Positions 8,592 to 17,741 of a stretch of DNA of 64,000 nt are shown piece after piece (position 1 is the first letter of the stretch; each line of letters opens with the position of its first letter). Made by a program: the position numbers and the translations under genes. Source of the stretch: an uncultured Paracoccaceae bacterium (GTDB lineage: Bacteria > Pseudomonadota > Alphaproteobacteria > Rhodobacterales > Rhodobacteraceae); NCBI GenBank assembly GCA_947500055.1, contig CANMQO010000004.1:62001-126000 (forward strand), given 5' to 3'. The notes below the pieces were generated by a model. It had not been told where the DNA came from and searched no databases. It saw only the letters and a list, made by a program, of their open reading frames with translations.

Positions 8592-10148
8592 ATGACAGAT
8601 GGGAAACCAAGACGGCGCGGCGGTGGTCGGGCAGGGGCCGCCAATCGGCGGGGCACATCCGCGATTGAACAGATGCCATGGCGCGTTCCGGTCAACACCG
8701 ACCGTCCGACCGAACCCTTGTCCGAAGAGGGCGTGCAGGCGATCCATGACGGGGCCATGCGCATCCTCGAAGAGATTGGCATCGAGTTCCTGCATGACGA
8801 ATCGCTTGCCCTGTTCAAAAACGCCGGGTGCACCGTTAACGGCACCAATGTGCGTATGGGCCGTGACTGGGTGATGGAAATGCTGGGCCATGCCCCGGCG
8901 CAATTCGACATGACCCCGCGCAACCCAGATCGCAAAATCACCGTGGGTGGCAATCACATCCTGTTTGGCAATGTCTCGTCCCCGCCCAACTACTTTGACC
9001 TTGAGATCGGCAAAAAGGTCTCTGGCACCCGGGCGCAATGCGCCAATCTTCTGCGCCTGACGCAGTATTTCAACTGCATCCATTTCGCAGGTGGCTACCC
9101 GGTTGAGGCGGTGGACCTGCATGCGTCGGTCCGGCACCTTGATATCGTGCATGATAAGCTGGTCCTGACCGACAAGGTCGTTCATGCCTATTCGCTTGGA
9201 AAAGAGCGGGTCGAAGACGTGATGGAGATGGTCAAGATCGCGGGCCAGCTGACGGAGGAAGAATTCACAGCCAAACCGCATATGTACACCAATATCAATT
9301 CAACCTCGCCGCTGAAGCATGACGATCTGATGATGGATGGCTGCCTGCGTTGCACCCGGCGCGGGCAGGCGGTTTTTGTCACCCCGTTTACGCTGGCCGG
9401 GGCGATGGCGCCTGTCACCATGTCGGGCGCCGTAACCCTGTCGATTGCCGAGGCGGTCAGCGCCATTGCACTGTTTCAATATGTGCGCCCCGGTACGCCA
9501 TGTGTCATCGGCACCTTTACCAGCAATGTCGACATGAAGTCCGGCGCACCTGCCTTCGGCACGCCTGAATATATGCGCGCGACGCAGATGACCGGGCAAA
9601 TGGCGCGGTTTTATGGGCTGCCGATGCGCGCCTCTGGTTCATGTGCCGCCAATGTGCCGGATGGGCAGGCGATGTGGGAAACCTCTAACGCCCTATGGTC
9701 GGCGGTGCAGTCGGGCACCAACGTGGTCTATCACGCGGCAGGCTGGCTGGAAGGCGGGTTGATCGCATGTCCGGAAAAATTCGTGATGGATTGCGAAATC
9801 CTGCAGATGATCCAGCGCTATATGGAACCGGAAGTCGTCGCGACCGGCCCCGAAGATATCGCCTTCGATGCGATCAGGGAGGTCGGCCCCAATGGCCATT
9901 TCTTTGGTATCGAGCACACGCAGGAACGCTACGAAAGCGCCTTCTATCAGCCCTTTGTATCAGACTGGCAGAATTTCGAGGCATGGGAAGCCGCTGGCGG
10001 TACATGGACCGCCGAACGGGCCCATCAAACCTATAAGGACATCCTGAACGATTTTGAGGCACCGCCCATGGATGACGGGGTGCGCGACGCATTGACTGAT
10101 TTTGTCAACAGGCGCAAAGCCGAGGGCGGTGCGCCGACTGATTTCTAG
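8592..10148 (+). CDS. MttB superfamily (trimethylamine methyltransferase-like) protein, non-pyrrolysine
   Basis: 518 residues, close to the usual length. The order of segments (EEGVQAIHDGAMRILEEIGIEF, PRNPDRKITVGGNHILFGN, YTNINSTSPLKHD, GAMAPVTMSGAVTLSIAEAVS, TFTSNVDMKSGAPAFGTPEY) is that of MttB/MtgB enzymes, which move a methyl group from a quaternary or tertiary amine to a corrinoid protein. The frame is read without an in-frame UAG until the terminal TAG, so it is not the pyrrolysine form; glycine-betaine-type substrates are known for such members. No corrinoid protein or corrinoid reductase gene is nearby. A GAAGGA motif about 8 bp upstream supports the ATG. Confidence 0.9.
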   Translation: MTDGKPRRRGGGRAGAANRRGTSAIEQMPWRVPVNTDRPTEPLSEEGVQAIHDGAMRILEEIGIEFLHDESLALFKNAGCTVNGTNVRMGRDWVMEMLGHAPAQFDMTPRNPDRKITVGGNHILFGNVSSPPNYFDLEIGKKVSGTRAQCANLLRLTQYFNCIHFAGGYPVEAVDLHASVRHLDIVHDKLVLTDKVVHAYSLGKERVEDVMEMVKIAGQLTEEEFTAKPHMYTNINSTSPLKHDDLMMDGCLRCTRRGQAVFVTPFTLAGAMAPVTMSGAVTLSIAEAVSAIALFQYVRPGTPCVIGTFTSNVDMKSGAPAFGTPEYMRATQMTGQMARFYGLPMRASGSCAANVPDGQAMWETSNALWSAVQSGTNVVYHAAGWLEGGLIACPEKFVMDCEILQMIQRYMEPEVVATGPEDIAFDAIREVGPNGHFFGIEHTQERYESAFYQPFVSDWQNFEAWEAAGGTWTAERAHQTYKDILNDFEAPPMDDGVRDALTDFVNRRKAEGGAPTDF

Positions 10149-10168
10149 GCGCATCCCCCCGTGTCAGA

Positions 10169-11083
10169 TCAGCGCTGCAAGCACCCGGCAAACGCATCTG
10201 CCATGTTCCGCAACAGGGCGTCGTAGAGCGCCGGCCCGGGTGTGAGCGCGGCACCTGTGCCGTCCAGATGCGCGGTTTTTGCGCCCGTGCCATCTGCGAC
10301 CAGCGCGGCCCAACGTTCTGTGACTTCCAAATCGGAAAAGACGCACGCCACCGCGTCTTCTGCAATCTGCGCCTGCAGTTCCGCGATCAGCGCGGGGCCA
10401 GGGTCGCGCCCGTCAATACCAGAAATCGCCCCGGCAGCCTCTAGGCCAAAGCGGTGTTCGAAATACTGGTACCCATCATGGGGCAGGATGTAACCCACCT
10501 GCGCAAGCGGGGCGAGCTGCGCCGCAATATCCATCTCCAACACGGTCAGTTTCTGGGCGGCCGCTCCGGCGTTGCGGGCATAGATGTCTGCATTGTCCGG
10601 GTCAGCGGTGCCAAGTGTCGTGCTGATCGCGGCCAGCCAGGCACGGGCGACAACGGGATCAAGCCAGCCATGCGGATCCGTATCGCCATGATCGTGGTCA
10701 TGGTCGTCGGCGTCCTCATCGTCGTGATCATCATGATGATCGTCCATGTCACGCACGGGCAGGCTTGCCCAATCGGCACTTTCCAATAGCACCAACTGGG
10801 TGGCCTGCGGTGCAAGGGCCGCAAGCGGATCTTCCAGCCAGGGGGTCAACCCATGACCGACCCAGATGACAACATCGGCGTCGGTCAGCTGCTGTGCTTC
10901 GCTGGGGCGCATGGCAAAATCATGGGGATCAGCACCGGGGGGGAGTAACAGATCAGGCGTGCCCACATCCCCCATGACCTGCGCCACAAGGCTGTGCACC
11001 GGCGCGATATCGGTCACCACATTGGGCGGCTCTGCCCAGGCTGCAACAGGCGAGAGCGCCAGACATGCCAGAAGTTTATTCAT
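10169..11083 (-). CDS. znuA: Zinc ABC transporter substrate-binding protein ZnuA
   Basis: 304 residues with a signal peptide (LLACLALSPVAAWA). It is the periplasmic zinc-binding component of a cluster A-I transporter: the ligand His lies in DIAPVHSLVAQVMG, then a His/Asp-rich loop (about residues 118-140, DDHHDDHDDEDADDHDHDH) typical of ZnuA, HGWLDPVVA, and HDGYQYFEHRFGL. AAGGA is placed 8 bp before the ATG. It is divergent from zur-znuC-znuB, with a palindromic Zur box between the two start codons, so repression by Zur-zinc is expected. Confidence 0.95.
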   Translation of the reverse strand: MNKLLACLALSPVAAWAEPPNVVTDIAPVHSLVAQVMGDVGTPDLLLPPGADPHDFAMRPSEAQQLTDADVVIWVGHGLTPWLEDPLAALAPQATQLVLLESADWASLPVRDMDDHHDDHDDEDADDHDHDHGDTDPHGWLDPVVARAWLAAISTTLGTADPDNADIYARNAGAAAQKLTVLEMDIAAQLAPLAQVGYILPHDGYQYFEHRFGLEAAGAISGIDGRDPGPALIAELQAQIAEDAVACVFSDLEVTERWAALVADGTGAKTAHLDGTGAALTPGPALYDALLRNMADAFAGCLQR

Positions 11084-11126
11084 GGGATCGGTCCTTGTTC
11101 TTATCTGCGACGAGGTCTATAGAGGG

Positions 11127-11140
11127 TATGTTATAACATA
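11127..11140. promoter_or_regulatory. Zur box between znuA and zur
   Basis: A perfect 14-bp palindrome, TATGTTATAACATA, centred in the 71-bp gap between the divergent znuA and zur starts. The TGTTATAACA core resembles the Zur operator of proteobacteria. One site could repress both directions. The sequence and context agree; binding itself is inferred. Confidence 0.8.
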
Positions 11141-11154
11141 ACAAGAGGCAAAGA

Positions 11155-11631
11155 ATGCCAACTCCCTGCGGGTTTGACCGCCATGACCACAACCGTTGTG
11201 TTGCCGATGCCCTGCGGGTTGCGGATGATGCCTGCAAGGGGCGTCATGTACAGATGACGCCGGTGCGGCGGCGGGTGTTGGAGATCTTGCTGGAATCGCA
11301 TAGCGCCATGGGCGCCTATGATGTGTTGGCCCGGCTGGATGCGGAAGGAATGGGATCAAAACCGCCCGTCGCCTATCGCGCCCTCGGTTTTCTGGTGGAA
11401 CAAGGCTTTGTGCATCGGATCGAACGGCTGAACGCCTTCATTGCCTGCGCCCATCCCGGTGCGGCGCATGACCCGGCTTTCATGATCTGCCGTGGTTGCG
11501 GCAAAGTGGCAGAGGCCCTGGCCGCAGGTCTATTGGGGCGCGAGGCGGCAGAAAGCGGTTTCCAGATCGAACAAACAGTGGTCGAAGCCGAAGGGCTTTG
11601 CCCCGGCTGCCAGCCAAAGGAAACGTCATGA
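11155..11631 (+). CDS. zur: Fur-family zinc uptake regulator Zur
   Basis: 158 residues. The winged-helix part (MTPVRRRVLEILLESHSAMGAYDVLARL...PPVAYRALGFLVEQGFVHRIE) and the C-terminal metal-binding part with two CxxC pairs (ICRGCGK and LCPGCQ) fit Zur. HDHN and CAHPGAAHD supply further possible ligands. Dimeric, zinc-loaded protein would bind the palindrome just upstream and repress both zinc-uptake transcripts. GAGG lies 6 bp before the ATG. It overlaps znuC by 4 bp (ATGA). Confidence 0.93.
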   Translation: MPTPCGFDRHDHNRCVADALRVADDACKGRHVQMTPVRRRVLEILLESHSAMGAYDVLARLDAEGMGSKPPVAYRALGFLVEQGFVHRIERLNAFIACAHPGAAHDPAFMICRGCGKVAEALAAGLLGREAAESGFQIEQTVVEAEGLCPGCQPKETS

Positions 11632-12356
11632 GCCTGATTGAAGCCCATCAGATTGGTGTCCGCTATGGGGGGCAGCGCGTGTTGCACGGTGTCGATATGG
11701 CGCTTGAGAAGGGCGAGATTGTCACCATTGTCGGCCCGAACGGGTCCGGCAAATCAACGCTTTTGCGGGTGCTGGTCGGTGCGCTGAAACCAACCAGCGG
11801 TCAGGTCACGCGGCAGGCCGGGTTACGGATCGGCTATGTGCCGCAAAAGCTGCATATCGACCCGACACTGCCGATCACCGTCGACCGGTTCCTGAACCTG
11901 CCGCACAAGGTGGGAAGTGCGGCGATGGCGACGGCGCTGACCCATGCGGGCGTACCTGATGTGGGGGCAAGGCAGATGGTTGATCTGTCCGGCGGGCAGT
12001 TCCAGCGGGTTTTGCTGGCCCGGGCGATCCTTGGGCGGCCCGATGTGCTGATGCTGGATGAGGCGACACAGGGACTCGACCAACCCGGATCAGCACAGTT
12101 CTATCGCCAGATTGACGCGGTGCGCCAGGAACTGGATTGCGCCGTTCTGATGGTCAGCCATGAATTGCATGTGGTGATGAGCGCCTCTGACAGGGTGATT
12201 TGCCTGAACGGCCATATCTGTTGCGAAGGCACGCCCGAGGTTGTTTCTGCCGCGCCCGCCTACCGCGAGCTATTCGGAACGGGCACTGGCGGGGCGCTGG
12301 CGCTTTACCGGCATGAACATGACCACGATCATCATCACCACACGGCGGCGGAATAA
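11628..12356 (+). CDS. znuC: Zinc ABC transporter ATP-binding protein ZnuC
   Basis: 242 residues from the ATG that overlaps the zur stop; the open frame extends further upstream but only this start begins the ABC fold (MSLIEAHQIGVRYGG). Walker A is GPNGSGKST, the signature is LSGGQFQRVLLARA, Walker B is DVLMLDEATQG and the H-loop is MVSHELH. It energises zinc import through ZnuB. The C-terminus ends in HEHDHDHHHHTAAE, a histidine-rich tail on the cytoplasmic subunit, which may bind or hand over zinc. Confidence 0.95.
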   Translation: MSLIEAHQIGVRYGGQRVLHGVDMALEKGEIVTIVGPNGSGKSTLLRVLVGALKPTSGQVTRQAGLRIGYVPQKLHIDPTLPITVDRFLNLPHKVGSAAMATALTHAGVPDVGARQMVDLSGGQFQRVLLARAILGRPDVLMLDEATQGLDQPGSAQFYRQIDAVRQELDCAVLMVSHELHVVMSASDRVICLNGHICCEGTPEVVSAAPAYRELFGTGTGGALALYRHEHDHDHHHHTAAE

Positions 12357-12358
12357 TA

Positions 12359-13147
12359 ATGTTGGACGATTTTTTGGTGCGGGTTGCGCTGGCTGGCGTG
12401 GGCACAGCAATTGCAGCGGGGCTTTTGGGGTGTTTCGTCGTCTGGCGACGGATGGCCTATTTCGGCGACGCTACGGCGCATGCGGCGGTGCTGGGGGTTG
12501 CGCTGGCGCTGGCGTTCAACATGTCGATCTTTCTTGGCGTTGGCCTTGTCGCGCTGGCAATGGCAGTGCTGATCTATGGGCTTAGCCCCGAGCGCGGATC
12601 GGTTGATACGCTTCTGGGCGTTCTGGCCCATGGGGCACTGGCGATGGGGTTGGTCGCCGTGACGCTGATTCCCGGTCAGCGGGTTGATCTGGATGCCTAT
12701 CTGTTTGGTGACGTGATCACGGTCACCCGGATGGACCTGATGATCATCTGGGGGGGGACGGCACTGGTCGTCGGGGTCTTGTGGTGGCGCTGGTCGGCAC
12801 TGCTGACCGCGACACTCAGCCCCGACCTGGCCTATGCGGCGGGGATCGAACCCAGGCGACAGCAATTGGTGCTGACACTCATGCTGGCGGCGGTCGTTGC
12901 GGTGGCTATGAAAGTGGTTGGCGCGCTTTTGATCACAGCGCTTTTGATCATCCCGGCAGCCACGGCTCGCAAATATGCCCAAACCCCGGAACGCATGGCG
13001 CTGCTGTCAGTGGTGATTGGCGTCGTGGCCGCCCTTGCGGGTCTGCGGCTGGCCCTGTTGATGGACACGCCCGTCGGGCCATCGATCATTTGCGTTGCCG
13101 CATTCATGTTTGCGGCGACGACAGTTGCGCATATCGGCAGATCCTGA
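12359..13147 (+). CDS. znuB: Zinc ABC transporter permease ZnuB
   Basis: 262 residues with about eight hydrophobic segments, beginning 2 bp after the znuC stop. The conserved metal-transporter permease segments are present: VWRRMAYFGDATAHAAVLGVAL near the N-terminus and MKVVGALLITALLIIPAATAR in the second half. It forms the inner-membrane zinc channel with ZnuC and receives zinc from ZnuA. The gene ends 2 bp before the convergent dtd gene, so there is no room for a separate terminator. Confidence 0.95.
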   Translation: MLDDFLVRVALAGVGTAIAAGLLGCFVVWRRMAYFGDATAHAAVLGVALALAFNMSIFLGVGLVALAMAVLIYGLSPERGSVDTLLGVLAHGALAMGLVAVTLIPGQRVDLDAYLFGDVITVTRMDLMIIWGGTALVVGVLWWRWSALLTATLSPDLAYAAGIEPRRQQLVLTLMLAAVVAVAMKVVGALLITALLIIPAATARKYAQTPERMALLSVVIGVVAALAGLRLALLMDTPVGPSIICVAAFMFAATTVAHIGRS

Positions 13148-13149
13148 CG

Positions 13150-13587
13150 TTAGACATCCAGCCAGATGGTGACCGGGCCATCATTGATCAGGCTGACCGC
13201 CATGTCGGCACCAAATTCACCGGTTTGCGTCACAATACCCAGTGCGCGCATATCTTCCACGAATTGGAGGTACTGCGCGCGCCCTATATCGGGCTTTGCC
13301 GCCGCGGAAAAGCCGGGCCGATTGCCGCGTGACGTATCGGCGGCCAGCGTGAACTGACTGACCACCAATGCAGATCCGCCCACATCCAGCAGTGATTTGT
13401 TCATCTTGCCCGCTTCATCGGCGAAAATGCGCAACTTGCTGATCTTTGCGGCAAGCGTGGCCGAAAGCCCCGCCGCGTCGCCTTCCATCGCACAGACCAG
13501 AATAAGCAGACCGGGGCCGGTCTCACCAACCACGGTGCCATCGATCCGCACGGCGGCCTCGGTGACGCGCTGGATCAACGCCCTCAT
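13150..13587 (-). CDS. dtd: D-aminoacyl-tRNA deacylase Dtd
   Basis: 145 residues, the normal length. The two family signatures are present: [10 protein letters not shown] and NRPGFSAAA in the middle, and the [12 protein letters not shown] motif with the Gly-Pro dipeptide near the end. The enzyme removes D-amino acids (and glycine from tRNA-Ala) from charged tRNA in the cytoplasm. Its ATG overlaps the stop of the upstream PfkB kinase by 4 bp, so the two are coupled. Confidence 0.96.
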   Translation of the reverse strand: MRALIQRVTEAAVRIDGTVVGETGPGLLILVCAMEGDAAGLSATLAAKISKLRIFADEAGKMNKSLLDVGGSALVVSQFTLAADTSRGNRPGFSAAAKPDIGRAQYLQFVEDMRALGIVTQTGEFGADMAVSLINDGPVTIWLDV

Positions 13588-14489
13588 AGCTCAGACGCCC
13601 ATGGCGGGTTGGCTCCGGCGCGGCTGACCGTGATCGCAGCCACCCTGGCCCCGAAACCTGCAGCTGCCGCCAAATCATCCAATGTTGCGGCCGCCAACGC
13701 GGATTTGTTTAGCTGCCCGGCATTTTGCAGATGCGCCAGAAACCCTGCACTGAACGTATCGCCCGCACCAACCGTATCGACGACTGTGGCCGGGGCGGCG
13801 GGCACGGCGACGTTGCCGCCACGGGTCAGGACGGTCACACCATCGCCGCCACGGGTCAGCAGAATGACCTGTGCCGCGGTTGTCTCAAACAGGTCAGCGG
13901 CATCCGTTCCCCCGGTGATCCATTCCAGATCCTCGTCCGAGGTTTTGATGATGTCGGCGGCACCCAGCATGCGGCCCAACCGGGCACGATAGGCGGGCGC
14001 ATCCGTGATGAAAGAGGGGCGGATATTGGGATCAATCATCGTGACTTTTTGCGGCGCCTCGCGCAGCATCAACGCCTCATATGCCGCCCCGCAGGGTTCA
14101 ACCACCAGACTGATTCCCCCAAAAAACAGGGCGTCGGCATCTGTTTGGGGGAGATCGGCCAGACCCAGCATACGGCCAGCCGTGTTTTCATCATAAAACG
14201 CGTAGGACGCATGCCCATCGGTCAGCGTCACAAAGGCCAATGTGGTCGGGCGGGCACTGATCGCAGCAGGCGTGCTGTCAACGCCCGAGGCTTTTAACCC
14301 CGCCTGCAGGATATCGCCAAACAAATCTGATGACAGGCCGGAAAAGAACTGCACGGGCGCGCCGAGGCGACCCAATGCAATTGCCGTGTTGAAAACCGAC
14401 CCACCGGCATGCGGGGCAAAGGCATCGCCACCATCGGCGGTCTGCCGGGGCAACATATCTATCAAGGCTTCGCCACAGCAAAGGATCAT
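13584..14489 (-). CDS. PfkB-family sugar kinase (fructokinase-like)
   Basis: 301 residues. N-terminal [14 protein letters not shown], the [15 protein letters not shown] glycine motif and the C-terminal anion hole and base motif [17 protein letters not shown] identify a PfkB (ribokinase-like) carbohydrate kinase; fructokinase is the closest role by general resemblance. The start with GGGAG about 7 bp upstream at 14489 is preferred over the frame extension to 14546. It sits downstream of the stress-like gene run on the same strand and overlaps its start region with the end of the zinc-ribbon gene by no coding bases. Confidence 0.88.
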   Translation of the reverse strand: MILCCGEALIDMLPRQTADGGDAFAPHAGGSVFNTAIALGRLGAPVQFFSGLSSDLFGDILQAGLKASGVDSTPAAISARPTTLAFVTLTDGHASYAFYDENTAGRMLGLADLPQTDADALFFGGISLVVEPCGAAYEALMLREAPQKVTMIDPNIRPSFITDAPAYRARLGRMLGAADIIKTSDEDLEWITGGTDAADLFETTAAQVILLTRGGDGVTVLTRGGNVAVPAAPATVVDTVGAGDTFSAGFLAHLQNAGQLNKSALAAATLDDLAAAAGFGARVAAITVSRAGANPPWASEL

Positions 14490-14505
14490 CGTGTCACTCC
14501 CGGGT

Positions 14506-15594
14506 TTACTGACTGTTAGCGATAACAAATCCAGCGATAAGCGCAAGGATCATCCCGATCAGCACTGCAAACGCAATCTTCCAGGCAGAATAGGGACGTT
14601 CACCCTGCACCCGGCCCGTGCGGCCATTGACGACAAAGCGGTACGTCTTGCCGCGATATTTATATGCGGCGAGCCATACCGGCAGCAGGATATGTTTGAA
14701 CGTGACATCACTGATCTGGGTCTGCACATCACTGATACGCTGATCGTCACCGCCGATATCATATTTCACATCGCGCCGGATCATCCGGTCCATATAGTCG
14801 CGCGCCTCGGTGAAACCGTCGGTCAGTTCCACCTGATAGCCCTCGGCGCGGAACCCGGCCAGATATTCCGGTTTATAGGGTTCCAGCGTGGACAGATCCC
14901 AGGGTTCCAGACCGTCGGTATATTTCTTGGGCAAGGAGCGTGAGGCAAGCACCAGCACATCGTCAAAGAACCGGGCGACCCGGCCCGAGACATTGCGCCA
15001 GCGCGTCTTTCGTACCTTCACCTGATGGCGCTTGCCATCGCGCATCACGGATTTGGTTTCGTAATAATGGGTGCCGCGCTGGCCGCTATAACGGCTTTTG
15101 GTATCCGCATCGAAGGTCCAATAGGGAACATAGATACCGTTCATTCGGCGCCCTTTGCGGGCATATTCGGTCAACCCGCTGGGGGCGAACCAAAGGCTGC
15201 CCAACCAGTCGGTCAGGGCGCTGCGGGCGGTGCCCTCATCCAGGTCAAAAGGCAACAGGCCGCGTGGTTTGATATGGCGGTGCGTGCCCGTATCGGTAAC
15301 CACCGGCGTGGCGCAGAACGGGCATTCGGCAGCATGGATATCGGCGTCGAACTCGGTTTCTGCCCCGCAATTGGGGCATTGGTTGACGCGGGTTTCCTCG
15401 ATCTCTTCGTCGGGAAGCTGCTGATCAACAGCGCGCTTGAAATCCAACTCCTGAATCGCGCCAGCCCAGGGGCCTGCGTCACTGATCGGCTCGACATTGC
15501 CGCAATGATCGCAGGTCAGCTGATGCGCGCCCGGATCGAAACGCAGATCCGACCCGCAAGTGTCACAGGGAAAACGGTGCTCAACGTCGGGCAT
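14506..15594 (-). CDS. Zinc-ribbon membrane protein (TFIIB-type zinc-binding, YdjG-like)
   Basis: 362 residues. Two double-knuckle zinc ribbons are visible: CDTCG with CDHCG (about 10-33) and CPNCG with CPFCA (about 73-96). A conserved middle domain (PFDLDEGTARSALTDWLGSLWFAP, NGIYVPYWTFDADTKSRYSGQRG) and a single C-terminal membrane helix (FAVLIGMILALIAGFVI) follow. The layout resembles B. subtilis YdjG, which works with a PspA homologue and the SPFH protein YdjI. Here an SPFH gene lies 48 bp upstream on the same strand. A role in membrane stress is inferred from this pairing. Confidence 0.75.
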   Translation of the reverse strand: MPDVEHRFPCDTCGSDLRFDPGAHQLTCDHCGNVEPISDAGPWAGAIQELDFKRAVDQQLPDEEIEETRVNQCPNCGAETEFDADIHAAECPFCATPVVTDTGTHRHIKPRGLLPFDLDEGTARSALTDWLGSLWFAPSGLTEYARKGRRMNGIYVPYWTFDADTKSRYSGQRGTHYYETKSVMRDGKRHQVKVRKTRWRNVSGRVARFFDDVLVLASRSLPKKYTDGLEPWDLSTLEPYKPEYLAGFRAEGYQVELTDGFTEARDYMDRMIRRDVKYDIGGDDQRISDVQTQISDVTFKHILLPVWLAAYKYRGKTYRFVVNGRTGRVQGERPYSAWKIAFAVLIGMILALIAGFVIANSQ

Positions 15595-15641
15595 CTATCG
15601 GATCTTATGCATGGGTTTTCAGGGCGCAAAAGGGCAGGGCA

Positions 15642-16748
15642 CTACGCCCCCGGCGGGGGTGGCGGCATCACGGTGAACAGATGCGCCAGCTCTGTCACAT
15701 CCTCGGCCCGCAGCCAGCCATCCTGACCTTGGGTCCAGACCATGCTGTCGCGGGTCAGTGTGCCATCGGTGACCTTGCGGCCCATCGCGGCCTTGGAAAA
15801 CGGGCCGGTCACATCGGCACCATCAGCAATATGCCAGACATGTTCGACCGGCGGGGGTGGGGGCGGCGCGGCCACGGCTGGCGCCGGGGCCGGTGCGCCC
15901 CACGGGCCGGCAACACGACCGCCGATCTGCATGCCCAATCCAGCGCCCATGCCCATACCCATCGCCTGACCGGCGCCAGAGCCTTCCATGGTCATCGCCT
16001 CGGCGGCCTTCCATTTCATATGCTCATCCAGATTGCCTGCCATACCGCGCGAGGTGCGCGCATCCAGCGCCTTTTCAACCGCATCCGGCAGGCTGATATT
16101 TTCGATATAGAGCTCAGGCAGGGTCAGGCCATATTGCTGCATCGTCGGATCAATGGCCTCTGCTACCAGCCTGCCCAGATCAGCCGTGTTGGCAGCCATA
16201 TCAAGGACCGGAATACCGGAGGAGGCGATGACCCGGCTGAATTCCTGCAGGATGATATTGCGGATCTGATAGCTGATCTCATCCATCGTGAATTCGCCAT
16301 CAGTGCCCACGATTTCCCGCATGAAAATCGCCGGATCACTGACTTTGACGGTGTAGGTGCCGAAGGCGCGCAGCCTTGTTGGCCCGAACTCCGGATCGCG
16401 CAGCATGATCGGGTTCTTGGTGCCCCATTTAAGGTCAGAGAACCGGGTGGTGTTGACAAAATACACCTCGGACTTGAACGGGCTTTTGAAACCGTGATCC
16501 CAATGCTGCAACGTCGTCAGGATCGGCATGTTATTGGTCTCAAGCATGTAAAGACCAGGGGTAAACACATCCGCCAACTGGCCTTCATGAATGAACACAG
16601 CGGCCTGTCCCTCACGGACGGTCAGTTTGGCGCCGTATTTGATCTCGTGGCCTTCACGCTCAAACCGCCAGACCATCGTGTCGCGGGTGCTGTCCGTCCA
16701 GTGAATAACGTCGATAAACTCGCCCGTCAGAAAGTCGAAAATGCCCAT
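15642..16748 (-). CDS. SPFH-domain protein with C-terminal GYF_2 domain (YdjI / virion-core-like)
   Basis: 368 residues. The first 230 form an SPFH (flotillin-like) core: a beta-rich start (WRFEREGHEIKYGAKLTVREGQAAVFIHEG), then YTVKVSDPAIFMREIVG and a long helical arm. A glycine/proline-rich linker with GMGMGAG and APAPAVAAPPPPPPVE leads into a GYF_2 domain (VWHIADGADVTGPFSKAAM to the end). This matches the bacterial family often labelled virion core protein and B. subtilis YdjI. It is adjacent to the YdjG-like zinc-ribbon protein, so the two likely act together at the membrane. Confidence 0.82.
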   Translation of the reverse strand: MGIFDFLTGEFIDVIHWTDSTRDTMVWRFEREGHEIKYGAKLTVREGQAAVFIHEGQLADVFTPGLYMLETNNMPILTTLQHWDHGFKSPFKSEVYFVNTTRFSDLKWGTKNPIMLRDPEFGPTRLRAFGTYTVKVSDPAIFMREIVGTDGEFTMDEISYQIRNIILQEFSRVIASSGIPVLDMAANTADLGRLVAEAIDPTMQQYGLTLPELYIENISLPDAVEKALDARTSRGMAGNLDEHMKWKAAEAMTMEGSGAGQAMGMGMGAGLGMQIGGRVAGPWGAPAPAPAVAAPPPPPPVEHVWHIADGADVTGPFSKAAMGRKVTDGTLTRDSMVWTQGQDGWLRAEDVTELAHLFTVMPPPPPGA

Positions 16749-16769
16749 GGGTCAGGCCTCCTTTTCATA

Positions 16770-17735
16770 TCAGCTGGCACCGCTGGCCAAAATCTCGCGC
16801 GCAATTTGCCGCGCGATGGGGGCCGCCTGGGATGGGGGCATCCCCGTTTGCAGGCGGCGGTCGTATAGCATCCTGAGAAGCAATTCATCATGGGTCGTCA
16901 GCAACCCGAATTCTTCGTCGTCGTTAAAGATCGACGGGCGGGCCCTCGGGCTGTCATTTGCAAGGCCAAGGCCCTGCGCCAATTCTTCGTGAATGCAGGC
17001 TGCGCGCATCAGATTTGGATGTTCGGCACGGATAATCGCAACCGCATTGCGATAGCTTGCACCACCCGGTGCAAAGGTTCCGATAACAACGCAAAGCTGG
17101 TCGCGGGGCAGATTAACAACCGCGCGCAAAGTGCGTTCATTGATCCCTGGGATCAATTCGCGCAGCCGGTCCGCATAGCCGCGTCTGTCATCCTCGTTCA
17201 AAAACAGCACATGGTAATTGGGGTCGCGGTCGGTTTGGGTGATCTGCAACCCGGTGACCCGGGCAAGCCGGGCGGCATAGGCGCTCACGCTGGCCCGGTC
17301 CGTCACCTTTTGCGCGTCCGTGGCAGAGGGGCCGAACTCAACAGACATGCGCACCGGCTTTTCCCAGCGGCGCAGTTTGGAAACGGTGGCCTGCGGGCTG
17401 CTGAAATCACTGTCATCGCGATATTCGTTGAACAGCGCGATACGCACAAAGTTCCGGGCCAGTTGCGTGTCGGTGAAGGGGGTGTCTGATCCGCCGCCAT
17501 CGCCACGCAGCAACCCTTGTGTCAGCAGATCATTCTGCAGGCGCTGATAATACACCGCCAGATCACGGCTGACCTGACTGGGCGGCAACGGTTTCGGCTC
17601 AGGCGGCGGGACCACCGGGGCAGGCGGCTCAGGTGGCGGCGGTGCTGGTGGGGGCGGAAACAACTCCGTGCAGCCCGCAACCCCCGTCGCAAGGACGAGT
17701 GCAAGCGCGCGCATCGATGATATCCGCACCCTCAT
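16770..17735 (-). CDS. DUF2927 lipoprotein
   Basis: 321 residues. The N-terminus has a lipoprotein signal with lipobox VAGC, followed by a proline-rich stretch (PPPPAPPPPEPPAPVVPPP) that would hold the domain away from the membrane. The DUF2927 domain fills the rest and includes the CIHEELAQGLGLAND motif, with an HEE pair that recalls a metal-binding peptidase helix; no catalytic activity is established. An internal Met (MRALAL) is an equally good start. It lies only 6 bp downstream of the telA gene, so it belongs to the same transcript. Confidence 0.8.
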   Translation of the reverse strand: MRVRISSMRALALVLATGVAGCTELFPPPPAPPPPEPPAPVVPPPEPKPLPPSQVSRDLAVYYQRLQNDLLTQGLLRGDGGGSDTPFTDTQLARNFVRIALFNEYRDDSDFSSPQATVSKLRRWEKPVRMSVEFGPSATDAQKVTDRASVSAYAARLARVTGLQITQTDRDPNYHVLFLNEDDRRGYADRLRELIPGINERTLRAVVNLPRDQLCVVIGTFAPGGASYRNAVAIIRAEHPNLMRAACIHEELAQGLGLANDSPRARPSIFNDDEEFGLLTTHDELLLRMLYDRRLQTGMPPSQAAPIARQIAREILASGAS

Positions 17736-17741
17736 CAGCGA

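Noticed and set aside
8592..10148. Pyrrolysine (UAG read-through) in the MttB homologue
   Set aside because: No in-frame UAG occurs before the terminal one, and the protein already has full family length.
15681..16868. 395-residue open frame opposite the SPFH gene
   Set aside because: The SPFH and GYF_2 homology is on the minus strand; this frame has no recognisable domain.
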